Positions 1 to 8,441 of a stretch of 64,000 bases of DNA are shown here, one piece after another. The notes beneath the pieces were generated by a model that worked only from the letters and a program-made list of their open reading frames with translations, was not told the DNA's origin and ran no database searches. Source of the stretch: CAWDMC01 sp963803295 (lineage in GTDB: Bacteria; Acidobacteriota; Terriglobia; UBA7540); the NCBI GenBank assembly GCA_963803295.1, contig CAWDMC010000023.1, positions 638,551 to 702,550 of the forward strand. Direction: 5' to 3'. A program made the translations under genes and the position numbers. Position 1 is the first letter of the stretch; the number at the start of each line of letters is the position of its first letter.

Positions 1-1
1 A

Positions 2-696
2 CCATGCCCGACACGGAGTGGAACTTACTGGAACCTGATCAAATTCAACGAGCAGCCGAAGGCCGACGGCGCGATGAGGTGGCTGATGCGCAAGGACCAG
101 TGCATGCACTGCGCCGATCCGGGCTGCCTGGCGCGCCTGCCCGGCCGACGGCGCCATCGTGCAGTACGCCAACGGCATCGTCGACTTTCAGCAGGAACAC
201 TGCATCGGCTGCCAGTACTGCGTTACCGGCTGCCCGTTCGACATTCCCAAGTTCAATCCCGCAACCAAGAAGGTCTACAAGTGCACGCTGTGTTCGGACC
301 GCGTGGGCGCAGGTCTGGAACCCGCCTGCATCAAGGCGTGTCCAACCGGCTGCCTGCACTTCGGCACCAAGGACGACATGAAGGATCTTGGCGGAGAAGC
401 GCGCCACTCAGCTTCGCGAGCACTATGGGTTCAAGAAGGCGGGCGTTTACGATCCGCCTGGCGTCGGCGGCACCGGCGTCATCTACGTGCTGCACGACGT
501 CACCAACCCCGAGGCTTACGGCGGTCTGCCCGCCAACCCCTCCATACCGTGGGCGGTCAAGCTTTGGAAGACGCCGCTGAAAATTCTCGGAAACCTCGCC
601 ATCTTGGGCGGGCTCATCGGCGTCACGATGCACTACCTGCGCTTCGGTCCCAAAGTTGTCAAAGAGGCGCCACCCACGAGGGAGGAGAGGTCATGA
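2..696 (+). CDS. fdoH: Formate dehydrogenase iron-sulfur subunit (FdnH/FdoH type), 5'-truncated, two frameshifts
   Basis: Electron-transfer subunit of a respiratory formate dehydrogenase, passing electrons from the catalytic subunit to the cytochrome b subunit. The gene runs off the left edge. The reading frame is recovered in three pieces: frame 2 to about 132 (W-N-L-I-K-F-N, then CMHCADPGC), frame 3 to about 387 (CIGCQYC, CPFDIP, KCTLCSDRVG, CIKACPTG), and frame 1 to 696 (GVYDPPGVGGT and a single C-terminal membrane helix). Order and content match the E. coli FdnH/FdoH family from about its residue 80 onward, including the four-cluster ferredoxin cysteines and the membrane anchor. Each shift is explained by one extra base (near GGCGCGCC at 130-137 and near GATCTTGG at 383-391), which suggests sequencing error. 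The stop overlaps the next start (ATGA at 693-696). Confidence 0.88.
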
Positions 697-1379
697 GCAC
701 CGGAACCCTTCCCTACGATCCTGCCCGGGACGATCCTCGGGAGCGAATCCTGCGCTACACCTTCGTCGAGCGCGTGATCCACTGGATCGCTGGCCTCACC
801 TACGTCTATGTGCTGGGGACAGGCCTCGCCCTCTGGTCTCCATATTTGTTCTGGATCGCCGTTCTCGCCGGTGGCGGACCCACGGCGCGCTTCTGGCATC
901 CGTGGGCTGGCCTGCTCTGGTTTGCCACGGTCATATGGATGTACGTTGCATGGTGGCAGGATATGCGTACCACCGAGGCAGACCGCGAGTGGGCGAAACA
1001 CGTTGGCGACTACATCCGTAACGAAGACGAGAATTTGCCCCCGATCGGCCGGTTCAACATCGGCCAGAAGCAGTTCTTCTGGCTGATGTTTTTCGGAGGT
1101 ATCGCCCTGGTGCTGTCGGGCGTGGCGATGTGGTTCGTCAATGACATCCCGTGGAGTTGGCGCTGGCTGCGATACACGGCTGTACTGGTCCACGTGGTGG
1201 CGGCGCTGCTCACTATTGGCGGCTTCATCATCCACGTCTACATGGGTACCGCCATGGTGCGGGGCGGATTCACTTCGATTATTCGCGGCGAAGTCTCAGC
1301 GGACTGGGCGCGCATGCACCACCGTTTGTGGTATGAGGCAGTGCGGGGCAAAGGGCCAGGAAAGAGCGGGGGCGATTAA
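693..1379 (+). CDS. fdoI: Formate dehydrogenase cytochrome b556 (gamma) subunit
   Basis: Integral-membrane dihaem cytochrome b subunit that takes electrons from the Fe-S subunit and reduces quinone. The 228-residue product starts at ATG 693, overlapping the stop of the upstream subunit. Four hydrophobic segments are visible (about residues 25-55, 65-90, 125-150 and 165-190), with histidines suited to haem ligation in HWIAG, HPWAGLLW, VHVVAALL and HVYMGTAM. The C-terminal VRGGFTSIIRGEVSADWARMHH stretch is typical of FdoI/FdnI. Length agrees with the family (about 210-220 aa). It is the middle gene of an fdh operon ending with fdhE. Confidence 0.92.
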   Translation: MSTGTLPYDPARDDPRERILRYTFVERVIHWIAGLTYVYVLGTGLALWSPYLFWIAVLAGGGPTARFWHPWAGLLWFATVIWMYVAWWQDMRTTEADREWAKHVGDYIRNEDENLPPIGRFNIGQKQFFWLMFFGGIALVLSGVAMWFVNDIPWSWRWLRYTAVLVHVVAALLTIGGFIIHVYMGTAMVRGGFTSIIRGEVSADWARMHHRLWYEAVRGKGPGKSGGD

Positions 1380-2267
1380 GTGCCAGTGAACGGCAAGAAG
1401 TGGGACCGGCGCATTGCCCGTGCCCGTGAACTCGCTGAGACGTATCCCTTCGCCAGGCAAATCCTGTTGTTCTACTCCCGCGTTACCGCCTTTCAGAGGA
1501 ACTCCTACCTGCAGATTCCTTCGCCCGACCGTTCCGGAAGAGTAGGACGCAGCTCGCTGCCGGCGGCGCTGGATGATGTCGATTTAGGCCATCTTCTGAC
1601 CCGTTGGCGACCGTTTCTCTCAATGCTTGAATCCGAAGCTCCAAGCTCTCTGGCGCAGTTCGCCCGTGGGCTCAAAGCCGGTAACCCTGCCAATGCGGCC
1701 ACGCTGCTACGCGCAGCTTGGACGGCCAATCGACCGGCCACGCCCGAAACTGCAGGAGATGGGGGGGAGCCGCCTGTAGTTGCCCGCCCAACACCTGCCG
1801 GATCGGCGGAACTTAGTCCTTTCGAGCGCTTCTGCGCCTACGCCTTCTTGCAACCTTACGCGGAATTCCTCGTTGACAGTGCGGAGGTGCCGATGCCATC
1901 CGTTCGGCGCTCCTGTTGCCCCTGCTGCGGGTCTTTGCCCCTGGTAGGCGTGCTGCGACCCGAGGGCGAGGGTGCCAAGCGTTCACTCGCCTGTTCGTTC
2001 TGCCGAACCGAATGGGACTACCCGCGCATTGCCTGCCCGGCGTGCGGCGAACTTGGTGAGGAAAAGCTCTGCGTCTATACGACATCCAAGTTCGAGGCCG
2101 TCCGGGTGGAAGCCTGCGACGCTTGTAGGGCTTACACCATCACCGTCGACCTTACCAAAAACGGAGTCGCGGTGCCGGAGGTGGACGCGCTCGCAGCCAT
2201 TCCCCTCACCCTTTGGGCGGATGAAAAAGGCTATCAGAAGGTAACTCGCAACATCCTGTGCCTGTAA
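1380..2267 (+). CDS. fdhE: Formate dehydrogenase accessory protein FdhE
   Basis: Cytoplasmic accessory protein needed for activity of respiratory formate dehydrogenases; the E. coli protein binds the catalytic subunit and carries rubredoxin-like iron sites. This 295-residue product begins at GTG 1380, directly after the stop of the cytochrome b gene, so it is translationally coupled. Zinc-ribbon or rubredoxin-like CxxC pairs are clear in the C-terminal half: CCPCCG near residue 180, CSFC, CPACGE and CDAC. The first 150 residues are the poorly conserved helical FdhE domain. The operon order Fe-S subunit, cytochrome b, FdhE is the classical one. Confidence 0.93.
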   Translation: MPVNGKKWDRRIARARELAETYPFARQILLFYSRVTAFQRNSYLQIPSPDRSGRVGRSSLPAALDDVDLGHLLTRWRPFLSMLESEAPSSLAQFARGLKAGNPANAATLLRAAWTANRPATPETAGDGGEPPVVARPTPAGSAELSPFERFCAYAFLQPYAEFLVDSAEVPMPSVRRSCCPCCGSLPLVGVLRPEGEGAKRSLACSFCRTEWDYPRIACPACGELGEEKLCVYTTSKFEAVRVEACDACRAYTITVDLTKNGVAVPEVDALAAIPLTLWADEKGYQKVTRNILCL

Positions 2268-2483
2268 ACCTCATCTATGGCTTGGGTTGTCCCACACGCG
2301 TGCCAAATGGTCTTCGTCCCTATCGTTGGGAGGTCGTATGATGGCTCAGGTATTCGCTCCCAGAGCCTGAACTGCCTTGCCGCGTGGTTTTTCGAACACA
2401 TCCAACCGGGTTGTTAAAATAACACCTGGACTGTAGAAACTGACTGTGTTTTCACTCCACTTGGGAGCATTGAGGTCCTCTGA

Positions 2484-2759
2484 ATGTGCAGGAATATCAA
2501 GACCCTTTTCAATTTCGATCCGCCCGTCACGGCCGAAGAGATCCAAGCTGCTTCACTCCAATTCGTTAGGAAGATCAGCGGCTTTAACAAACCGTCGAAG
2601 GCGAACGAAAGCTCTTTCTTTGCTGCGGTCAACGAAATCGCCGGGATCTCGACTCGCCTTCTCCGTTCGCTTGAAACCAACGCTCCGCCCAAGAATCGAG
2701 AAGAAGAGGCGACAAGAGCGAGGGCTCGCGCCCGGGAGAGATTCCCTGATCGAATCTGA
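2484..2759 (+). CDS. DUF2277 family protein
   Basis: A 91-residue protein that opens with MCRNIKTLFNFDPP and contains LQFVRKISGFNKPSKAN, both hallmarks of DUF2277. The C-terminal half is charged and arginine-rich (EEEATRARARARERF). No function is established for the family. It stands alone on the plus strand after the fdh operon, with about 215 bases of unassigned sequence upstream; I see no strong ribosome-binding site there. Family membership is confident; role is unknown. Confidence 0.88.
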   Translation: MCRNIKTLFNFDPPVTAEEIQAASLQFVRKISGFNKPSKANESSFFAAVNEIAGISTRLLRSLETNAPPKNREEEATRARARARERFPDRI

Positions 2760-2936
2760 CAGACATCTCCTCCCCATGAGAGCCGTGGATAGATCGCTCG
2801 CGTTTTCGAAGGCGAGGCAGCGCGACCTGATTTGTAGGTCTGCGGTTCGGTCAAAATCCCCCCCAAGAGCCGCAGACGTAAAGAGCACATCTGCGCTATG
2901 CTTCTTGGGCTAACCACCCAGCCGGCTTGGTCCTTC

Positions 2937-4298
2937 TCAGGATCCGTGCCAACCAGATTGCTTCTTCTTCCACTCCTCGATCGCGCGTAGTTTCTCTTTC
3001 AGACGCTTCTCGAATCCTTCTTCCGTCGGCTCGTAGTAGCGCCGGTCTTTCAGATTGTCAGGTAGGCACTGCATTTCAGTAAGGCGATCGGGTGCACTGT
3101 GTGCGTATTGGTATCCCTTGCCGTAGCCCAGGTGAGACATGAGGCCTGTCGCGGCGTTCCGTAGGTGAAGCGGCACCGGCTCGGCAACAGTCTTTTGCAC
3201 GTCGCTCTGGACGTTGCCGAACCCGGTGTAAAGAGCGTTCGATTTGGGGGCAAGTGAAAGATACACCGTAGCTTCCGCCAGCGCCAGGTTGCCCTCGGGC
3301 ATGCCGACAAAGTGAACCGCTTGCATCGCCGCCACGGTAATCGGCAGGGCGTTGGGTTCGGCCAAGCCAATATCCTCGGAGGCCATGCGGATCAGGCGGC
3401 GCGCCACATAGAGAGGATCCTCGCCGGCTTCAAGCATGCGCCCAAGCCAGTACAGTGCCGCATCCGGATCGGAGTTCCGCACCGACTTGTGCAGCGCCGA
3501 GATTACGTTGTAGTGCTCCTCGCCGCCTTTGTCGTAGAGCAACACTTTGCGTTGAATAGCATCTTCCACTACGGTATCGGTAATGACCGCATATCCCTCG
3601 GCATCGTGAGTCGCGGCGGCCACCGCGGTTTCAAGCGTGTTGTAAGCGCTGCGGGCATCGCCATTTGAGAAAACAGCGATCTGCCTCACCAGATCCGGTG
3701 CAATAATGGCTTGCTCTCGGCGCAAACCGCGTTTCTCGTCCTGCAGGGCGCGATCGAGCAACGCGATAATCTCGTCCGTCGAGAGCGCCGACAGCATGTA
3801 GACCTTGGCGCGCGAGAGCAGAGCGGAATTCACTTCAAACGATGGGTTCTCGGTGGTAGCGCCGATCAGCACCACGTCACCGCGCTCCACGTAGGGCAGA
3901 AAGGCGTCTTGCTGGGCCTTGTTGAAGCGATGGATCTCGTCGATGAACAACACCGTGCGGCGTCCATAGCGTCGGCTCTTCTCCGCCGCCGCCATAACTT
4001 CCTTGATCTCTTTGATCCCCGCCAGCACGGCGCTGAACTTGACGAAGTCGCTGCGGGTTTTGCGAGCAATGATGGTGGCGAGCGTAGTCTTGCCCGAGCC
4101 GGGCGGTCCCCACAGGATCATCGACGCCAGTTCATCGCGCTCGATCTGCTTCCGCAGCGGCTTGCCCGGACCAAGGATGTGTTGCTGGCCGACGTATTCT
4201 TCCAGCGCCTCGGGTCGCATGCGATCGGCCAGGGGGCGGCTGTCGTCGGACGGCGTACCGGCAGCAGGCACGGGCAGGGCTGGTTCAAACAGACTCAT
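2937..4298 (-). CDS. rarA: Replication-associated recombination protein A (RarA/MgsA AAA+ ATPase)
   Basis: AAA+ ATPase acting at stalled replication forks, related to clamp-loader and RuvB ATPases. The product is 453 residues from ATG 4298. Walker A GPPGSGKT is at about 64-71, Walker B VLFIDEIHRF near 116-125, sensor 1 GATTENPSFE follows, and the C-terminal MgsA domain includes YWLGRMLEAGEDPLYVARRL and MRRASEDIGLA-like sequence. A longer reading from TTG 4322 (MSGGDGRI...) is possible, but ATG 4298 gives the usual N-terminus MSLF and has GGAAG upstream. It lies directly downstream of the SpoU methyltransferase gene, same strand, so probably co-transcribed. Confidence 0.95.
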   Translation of the reverse strand: MSLFEPALPVPAAGTPSDDSRPLADRMRPEALEEYVGQQHILGPGKPLRKQIERDELASMILWGPPGSGKTTLATIIARKTRSDFVKFSAVLAGIKEIKEVMAAAEKSRRYGRRTVLFIDEIHRFNKAQQDAFLPYVERGDVVLIGATTENPSFEVNSALLSRAKVYMLSALSTDEIIALLDRALQDEKRGLRREQAIIAPDLVRQIAVFSNGDARSAYNTLETAVAAATHDAEGYAVITDTVVEDAIQRKVLLYDKGGEEHYNVISALHKSVRNSDPDAALYWLGRMLEAGEDPLYVARRLIRMASEDIGLAEPNALPITVAAMQAVHFVGMPEGNLALAEATVYLSLAPKSNALYTGFGNVQSDVQKTVAEPVPLHLRNAATGLMSHLGYGKGYQYAHSAPDRLTEMQCLPDNLKDRRYYEPTEEGFEKRLKEKLRAIEEWKKKQSGWHGS

Positions 4299-4322
4299 TA
4301 TTCTTCCGTCGCCTCCACTCAA

Positions 4323-5174
4323 TTAAGCGAAAACGAATCCTCTCTGCCGAGCCGCTTCATACAAGAAGATGCCCGCGGCCATGGCGGCGTTCAGCGAATC
4401 CGTCCCGGACTTGATCGGGATTCGCAGCCGCAAGTCCGCGCCTTCAACCAGTTCCACCGGCAAACCCGCCGCTTCCTGACCTACCAGGAGCGCCACAGGC
4501 CCTCGCAGGTCAGTATCAACGAGATTCCGCCGGCCGCGACTATCAGTGGCGACGATCTGCACTCGCGCCGTCTTAAGCCGATCGAGCATTGTGCCGGGCT
4601 CCTGATTACGGTACAAGGGTAGTCTGAAAATGGCTCCGGCAGACGAACGCACGGCCTTCGGATTGAAAGGGCTCACCGTGCCACGGAGAGTGATGAGCGC
4701 TGTCGCCCCAAGAGCCTGACTGCTGCGCAAAATCGTGCCCAAATTTCCGGGATCCTGCAAGCCACAAGCGATCACCAGCAAAGCATCCGGATGGCGCAGC
4801 GCAGTCTCGAGATCGGGGGCGCGAATTTCAGCCAGTCCAGCGATGCCCTGTGGTGTTTCCGTCTGAGCGATCCCGGCAAACAGACGGTCGGGAATTCGGG
4901 CTATTTCGGATTCGCGGCGTATCTGGCCGATAAGGCTGGCGAATTTGTGCGCCGCGCTTTCCGAGACCAGAACGCTGTGGACAGTGGTGTGTACTCGCTC
5001 GGACGCCGCATTTACTTGGCCCTTGAGGGCCTCTTCGAGCAGCATCGGGCCTTCGAGAGCGACCAGCCCGTCGCGCGTCACGCCGTCAGCCAGGGCTCGC
5101 CGAAAGACCTTAAGTAAGGAATTGGCCGGGCTCACGATTTCGCGAATTTGGTGAGGATGCGGCTCGCTCGCCAT
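4323..5174 (-). CDS. SpoU/TrmH-family RNA methyltransferase
   Basis: SAM-dependent 2'-O-methyltransferase of rRNA or tRNA with a SPOUT knot fold. The 283-residue protein has an N-terminal substrate-binding part (residues 10-110) and a catalytic domain carrying the three SpoU motifs: QDPGNLGTILR (motif 1), LLVGQEAAGLP (motif 2), and SLNAAMAAGIFLYEA (motif 3). The exact RNA target cannot be assigned from sequence; the N-terminal domain resembles RlmB/TsnR-like members. It ends one base before the alternative TTG start of rarA, suggesting an operon. Confidence 0.93.
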   Translation of the reverse strand: MASEPHPHQIREIVSPANSLLKVFRRALADGVTRDGLVALEGPMLLEEALKGQVNAASERVHTTVHSVLVSESAAHKFASLIGQIRRESEIARIPDRLFAGIAQTETPQGIAGLAEIRAPDLETALRHPDALLVIACGLQDPGNLGTILRSSQALGATALITLRGTVSPFNPKAVRSSAGAIFRLPLYRNQEPGTMLDRLKTARVQIVATDSRGRRNLVDTDLRGPVALLVGQEAAGLPVELVEGADLRLRIPIKSGTDSLNAAMAAGIFLYEAARQRGFVFA

Positions 5175-5297
5175 TGTTAATTATTGCTGCAGTATGGGTT
5201 GGAACGACCTCAGAGATCAGACTGTCAATAAGAGGATGCCGGACGCGGATGGGAGCACCATTCCGTCAGCTGAGCACTGACCACTGCCGACTGTCGA

Positions 5298-7586
5298 TCA
5301 TCTCCCGCTGGCGGCGGACTGCAAAGTGCTTGACAGCGGCCGAGACTGCTTGTCGATACGGATATCCGCCAGCGCGCCGATAAGGTTGCCGGCCCAGCGA
5401 TAGATATTATGTTCGCTTACGTTGCGGCGCATGTGCTCCATGCGCGTGCGGCGATCTTCAGGATCCATCTCGATGCCGGCACGGATTGCCTCGGCAATCT
5501 GATCGGTATCGTAAGGATTGACGATGACAGCATCGGTGAGCTCGCGCGAAGCTCCGGTAAAGCGGCTGAGGATCAACACTCCGTCCTCGTCATCGCGGGC
5601 GGCGACAAACTCCTTGGCTACCAGGTTCATACCATCGTGCAAGGAGGTAACGATGCAAAGATCCGCTGCCCGGTAGTACTCGCCAATTTCATGATGGCTA
5701 TGATGACGCCTGAGCAAAACGATCGGCCTCCAGGTCTCCTGGCCTGCCGGATCTCCGAAGCGGGCATTAATACGACCGGCCTCCGTCTCCACCTCCTTCA
5801 ACAGATCGGCGTAGCGCTTGATTTCGGTGCGGCTGGGGGCTCCTATCTGCAGCAGGACGAAGCGGCCGCGGTACTGCGGATATTTTTCGAGGAAGCGCTC
5901 CACGCCAAGGAATCGCTCGAGAATCCCTTTGGTGTAATCCACGCGTTCCACGCCGACGGCCACGAAGTCGGCTCTTACTCCGAGCTGTTCCAGGATCTCG
6001 GCGCGGCTTCGGAAACTGGCAGAGTGTTGACCAGGATTCTCGTCAAATGCAACGCTAATAGGAAACGGCCGCACCAGGGTGCGATGTCCGCGCCGGCTCA
6101 CGGAAAAGTGCTCCCAGTTGATGCGAGACTCGAGTACCGCGTCAACCGTTTCGAGGAAATAATTGCAATGAGCCTGAATGTGAAAGCCAACCAGATCTGC
6201 GCCCAACAAACCGTCGAGCAGAGGCCGCTGCCAGGGACATATTCCAAAGGCTTGCGGATTAGGCCAGGGAATGTGCCAGAAAATGGAGACGCGCGCGTCA
6301 GGACGGGCCGATTTTACCATGCGAGGGAGCAAGGCGAAATGATAGTCCTGGATGAGTACGACAGGATTCTCCGTGCCATTCATTTCTTCGATCACCGCCT
6401 GGGCAAATTTCGCGTTCACCTCCTGGTAGGCCTTCCAGTCGTTACCGCGAAAAAGGGGACGCGCGTGGGCAATGTGACATAGGGGCCAGAGGCCCTCATT
6501 GGCGAAGCCAAAGTAATAACCTTGTTCCTCTTCTTCGGTCAGCCAGACCCGGCGAAGTGTATATTGGGGGTCCTCGGGTGGGACGCGCAAACGGTCGTCG
6601 GCGTCCACGGTCGCGCGATCCGCGTTTCCTGATCCCGAAGCGATCCAGGTACCCTGGCACGAAAGCAGCACCGGCTCCATGGCGGTTACCAGGCCGCTCG
6701 CCGGCACCTGGACCTCGATCGCGCCGTTGCGGCGAACATGGGCGTAGGGCTCGCGGTTCGAAATCACGAACAGTGGGCACTCTTTGAGACGGGTCTTCAC
6801 GTGGATCCGCAGCCGTTCCGGGTTCCACGTCCATTCACCACCGTCGCGGAGGCGAGATTCGAGCGCCGCCGTCGTTCGGGCCTCAGCTAGACTCGTCGCC
6901 AGGCTGGTCACCTCGTGGGTTAGCGGCTGGAACAGGCCTCCGGGTACATCCGGATGCGGCACAGTGCGGCCGGCGCGCTGTGCCTTCATCCACTCGGCAA
7001 TGCGATAGATCGGACCCTCGATACTCCAGCGGACGATCAACAGTGTGATCAGCACAATGATCCCGATCTCGATCAGGATCCGCACGAAGGTGGCGCGCCA
7101 CAACCGGCTGCTTTGCGTGTCGACGAAAAGTGTGTTGTGAAAGATTGCGACCGCACCTATCACTTCTGTGCCCTGGTGCAACGGCGTCACGAAGATGAGC
7201 ATCGGCACGCCATATAGGCTGAAAAACTTGCTCAATCTACGATCGTGCGCGATCGCCTCTTTAGCCAAGGGAGGCGCGCCCGGCAGGAGCTTAACCAATT
7301 CAGCACTGACTGCAAGAGGATTTCCATGAACGTCGTAGACTGCGATCCCCGCCAGTTGCTGATCGTTATTCACCCGCTTTACAATTCGCTTCAGATCCCG
7401 CTCTGACCCGTTCCTCAGCACCGGCTCTACACTCTCTTCGAGGATCCCGGATAGCACTTCCGCCCGGTGCTCGAGCTCATGGCGCAATCCCCGCTTTTCA
7501 GCCCTAACCTGGTAGATGCTCGACACGAGCGCCACCACGACTACACCGATAGTCAGCGATAAGATTAAGCGAAATGTGGGACGCAT
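5298..7586 (-). CDS. otsA: Membrane sensor-HAMP-trehalose-6-phosphate synthase fusion (GT20)
   Basis: Catalyses UDP- or other NDP-glucose plus glucose-6-phosphate to trehalose-6-phosphate. At 762 residues it is far longer than OtsA (about 470). Residues 1-30 hold a membrane helix, 30-165 an extracytoplasmic sensor-like region, 168-187 a second helix, and 188-240 a HAMP-like linker (RWSIEGPIYRIAEWM). The complete GT20 domain runs from about 268 (FVISNREPYAH) with VPASGLVTAMEP, DYHFALLPRM, WHIPWP, VERVDYTKG and DGMNLVAKEF. The start ATG 7586 has AAGGGAT upstream. No trehalose phosphatase domain or gene is seen nearby. The family call is firm; signal-controlled activity is inference from architecture. 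Confidence 0.94.
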   Translation of the reverse strand: MRPTFRLILSLTIGVVVVALVSSIYQVRAEKRGLRHELEHRAEVLSGILEESVEPVLRNGSERDLKRIVKRVNNDQQLAGIAVYDVHGNPLAVSAELVKLLPGAPPLAKEAIAHDRRLSKFFSLYGVPMLIFVTPLHQGTEVIGAVAIFHNTLFVDTQSSRLWRATFVRILIEIGIIVLITLLIVRWSIEGPIYRIAEWMKAQRAGRTVPHPDVPGGLFQPLTHEVTSLATSLAEARTTAALESRLRDGGEWTWNPERLRIHVKTRLKECPLFVISNREPYAHVRRNGAIEVQVPASGLVTAMEPVLLSCQGTWIASGSGNADRATVDADDRLRVPPEDPQYTLRRVWLTEEEEQGYYFGFANEGLWPLCHIAHARPLFRGNDWKAYQEVNAKFAQAVIEEMNGTENPVVLIQDYHFALLPRMVKSARPDARVSIFWHIPWPNPQAFGICPWQRPLLDGLLGADLVGFHIQAHCNYFLETVDAVLESRINWEHFSVSRRGHRTLVRPFPISVAFDENPGQHSASFRSRAEILEQLGVRADFVAVGVERVDYTKGILERFLGVERFLEKYPQYRGRFVLLQIGAPSRTEIKRYADLLKEVETEAGRINARFGDPAGQETWRPIVLLRRHHSHHEIGEYYRAADLCIVTSLHDGMNLVAKEFVAARDDEDGVLILSRFTGASRELTDAVIVNPYDTDQIAEAIRAGIEMDPEDRRTRMEHMRRNVSEHNIYRWAGNLIGALADIRIDKQSRPLSSTLQSAASGR

Positions 7587-7838
7587 ATATCCCTTAGATT
7601 ACACCCGTAAGGACCACGCCGTGCAGTTTTCGGCCGCTTTACCGCTGTAAAAAGTTCGCGATGGCAGGCAAAACTTCGCCGGTGGCGGAAGTTCGGTTTC
7701 CCCGGCACCGCCCACAAGCCGCCTGAATTCAGCAGATCGGGAAGTGGCAACGAACGTGAGTGGAGAACCAGTAGCGGGGGAACATGGCCGCAACGGGTAA
7801 AACGCGACCGTGCACTATCTCTCGGAGGGTTGATCCAT

Positions 7839-8219
7839 ATGAAGAAATTCACTGTTTTCGCGCTTACCTTGGCGCTGACGCCATTGGCAGGAATGGTGCG
7901 ACCGGCCAAAGCGCAGCAGCCCGATCAGCAGCAACAGAAAGAGCGGCAACAACCGCCTCAGCCCCAGGCTGATCGGCAACGGTCGCCTCAGGCGCAACCC
8001 GACCAGCCGCAGGGCTCGCTGTCCGCTGCGACGTTCAAGGGCCAGATCATGCAGCAGAACGGAAAATACGTGTTTGAAGATGGCGCTACCAACGCGGTCT
8101 ATCAGCTTGATGCCCAGGACAAAGCCAAACCGTTTCAGGGCAAGGAAGTGTGGCTAACAGGAAATCTGGATTCGTCCAGCAGCACGATTCACGTCTCGGA
8201 AATTCAGCCGAGCTCGTAG
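7839..8219 (+). CDS. Small secreted glutamine-rich protein, DUF5818-like
   Basis: A 126-residue protein with a signal peptide (MKKFTVFALTLALTPLAGM, cleavage probably near AKAQQ), a low-complexity Q/P-rich linker (residues 25-65), and a compact C-terminal domain with GQIMQQNGKYVFEDGATN and GKEVWLTGNLDSSSSTIHV. The last part resembles DUF5818-type small domains common in Acidobacteriota; that match is from memory and moderate. ATG 7839 is preferred over TTG 7830 because GGAGG at 7824-7828 is properly spaced only for the ATG. The gene is monocistronic, divergent from the trehalose synthase gene, and followed by a strong hairpin. Confidence 0.75.
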   Translation: MKKFTVFALTLALTPLAGMVRPAKAQQPDQQQQKERQQPPQPQADRQRSPQAQPDQPQGSLSAATFKGQIMQQNGKYVFEDGATNAVYQLDAQDKAKPFQGKEVWLTGNLDSSSSTIHVSEIQPSS

Positions 8220-8248
8220 TTCCAGCTGAAGACTCAGCTGAGCAGGCA

Positions 8249-8273
8249 TAGGCCGGCGATATGAGCCGGCCTA
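8249..8273 (+). terminator. Perfect GC-rich hairpin after the secreted-protein gene
   Basis: TAGGCCGGC at 8249-8257 pairs fully with GCCGGCCTA at 8265-8273 around a 7-base loop. It lies about 30 bases after the stop codon at 8219. There is no T-run behind it, so it could be a terminator of low canonical quality or an mRNA-stabilising stem. Confidence 0.55.
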
Positions 8274-8441
8274 GCGGAAAATCCAAAAAGGCGGAGGAAA
8301 AAATAGTTAAAAGTTCGGAGCCATCGTGGCTGCCCTGTGCTTTTGGCGCGGTGCTTAAGTGCAACCCAGCACCATCGTCGCCACCAACGAGCCAAGATCG
8401 TTCGGCTCAACCGCAGAATAGCCAGCAGCAGAACCTTTCGT

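Noticed and set aside
2820..2880. tRNA-like stretch (GACCTGATTTGTAGGTC followed by GGTTCGGTCAAAATCCCC)
   Set aside because: It has a 5-base stem and a T-arm-like string, but the loop lacks the fixed T before the anticodon, the T-arm does not pair, and no acceptor stem closes. Chance or very old relic at best.
5409..6482. Long open frame antisense to the trehalose synthase gene (357 codons)
   Set aside because: It is the complement of a highly conserved GT20 domain; codon bias of the real gene leaves the opposite strand open. No family resemblance.
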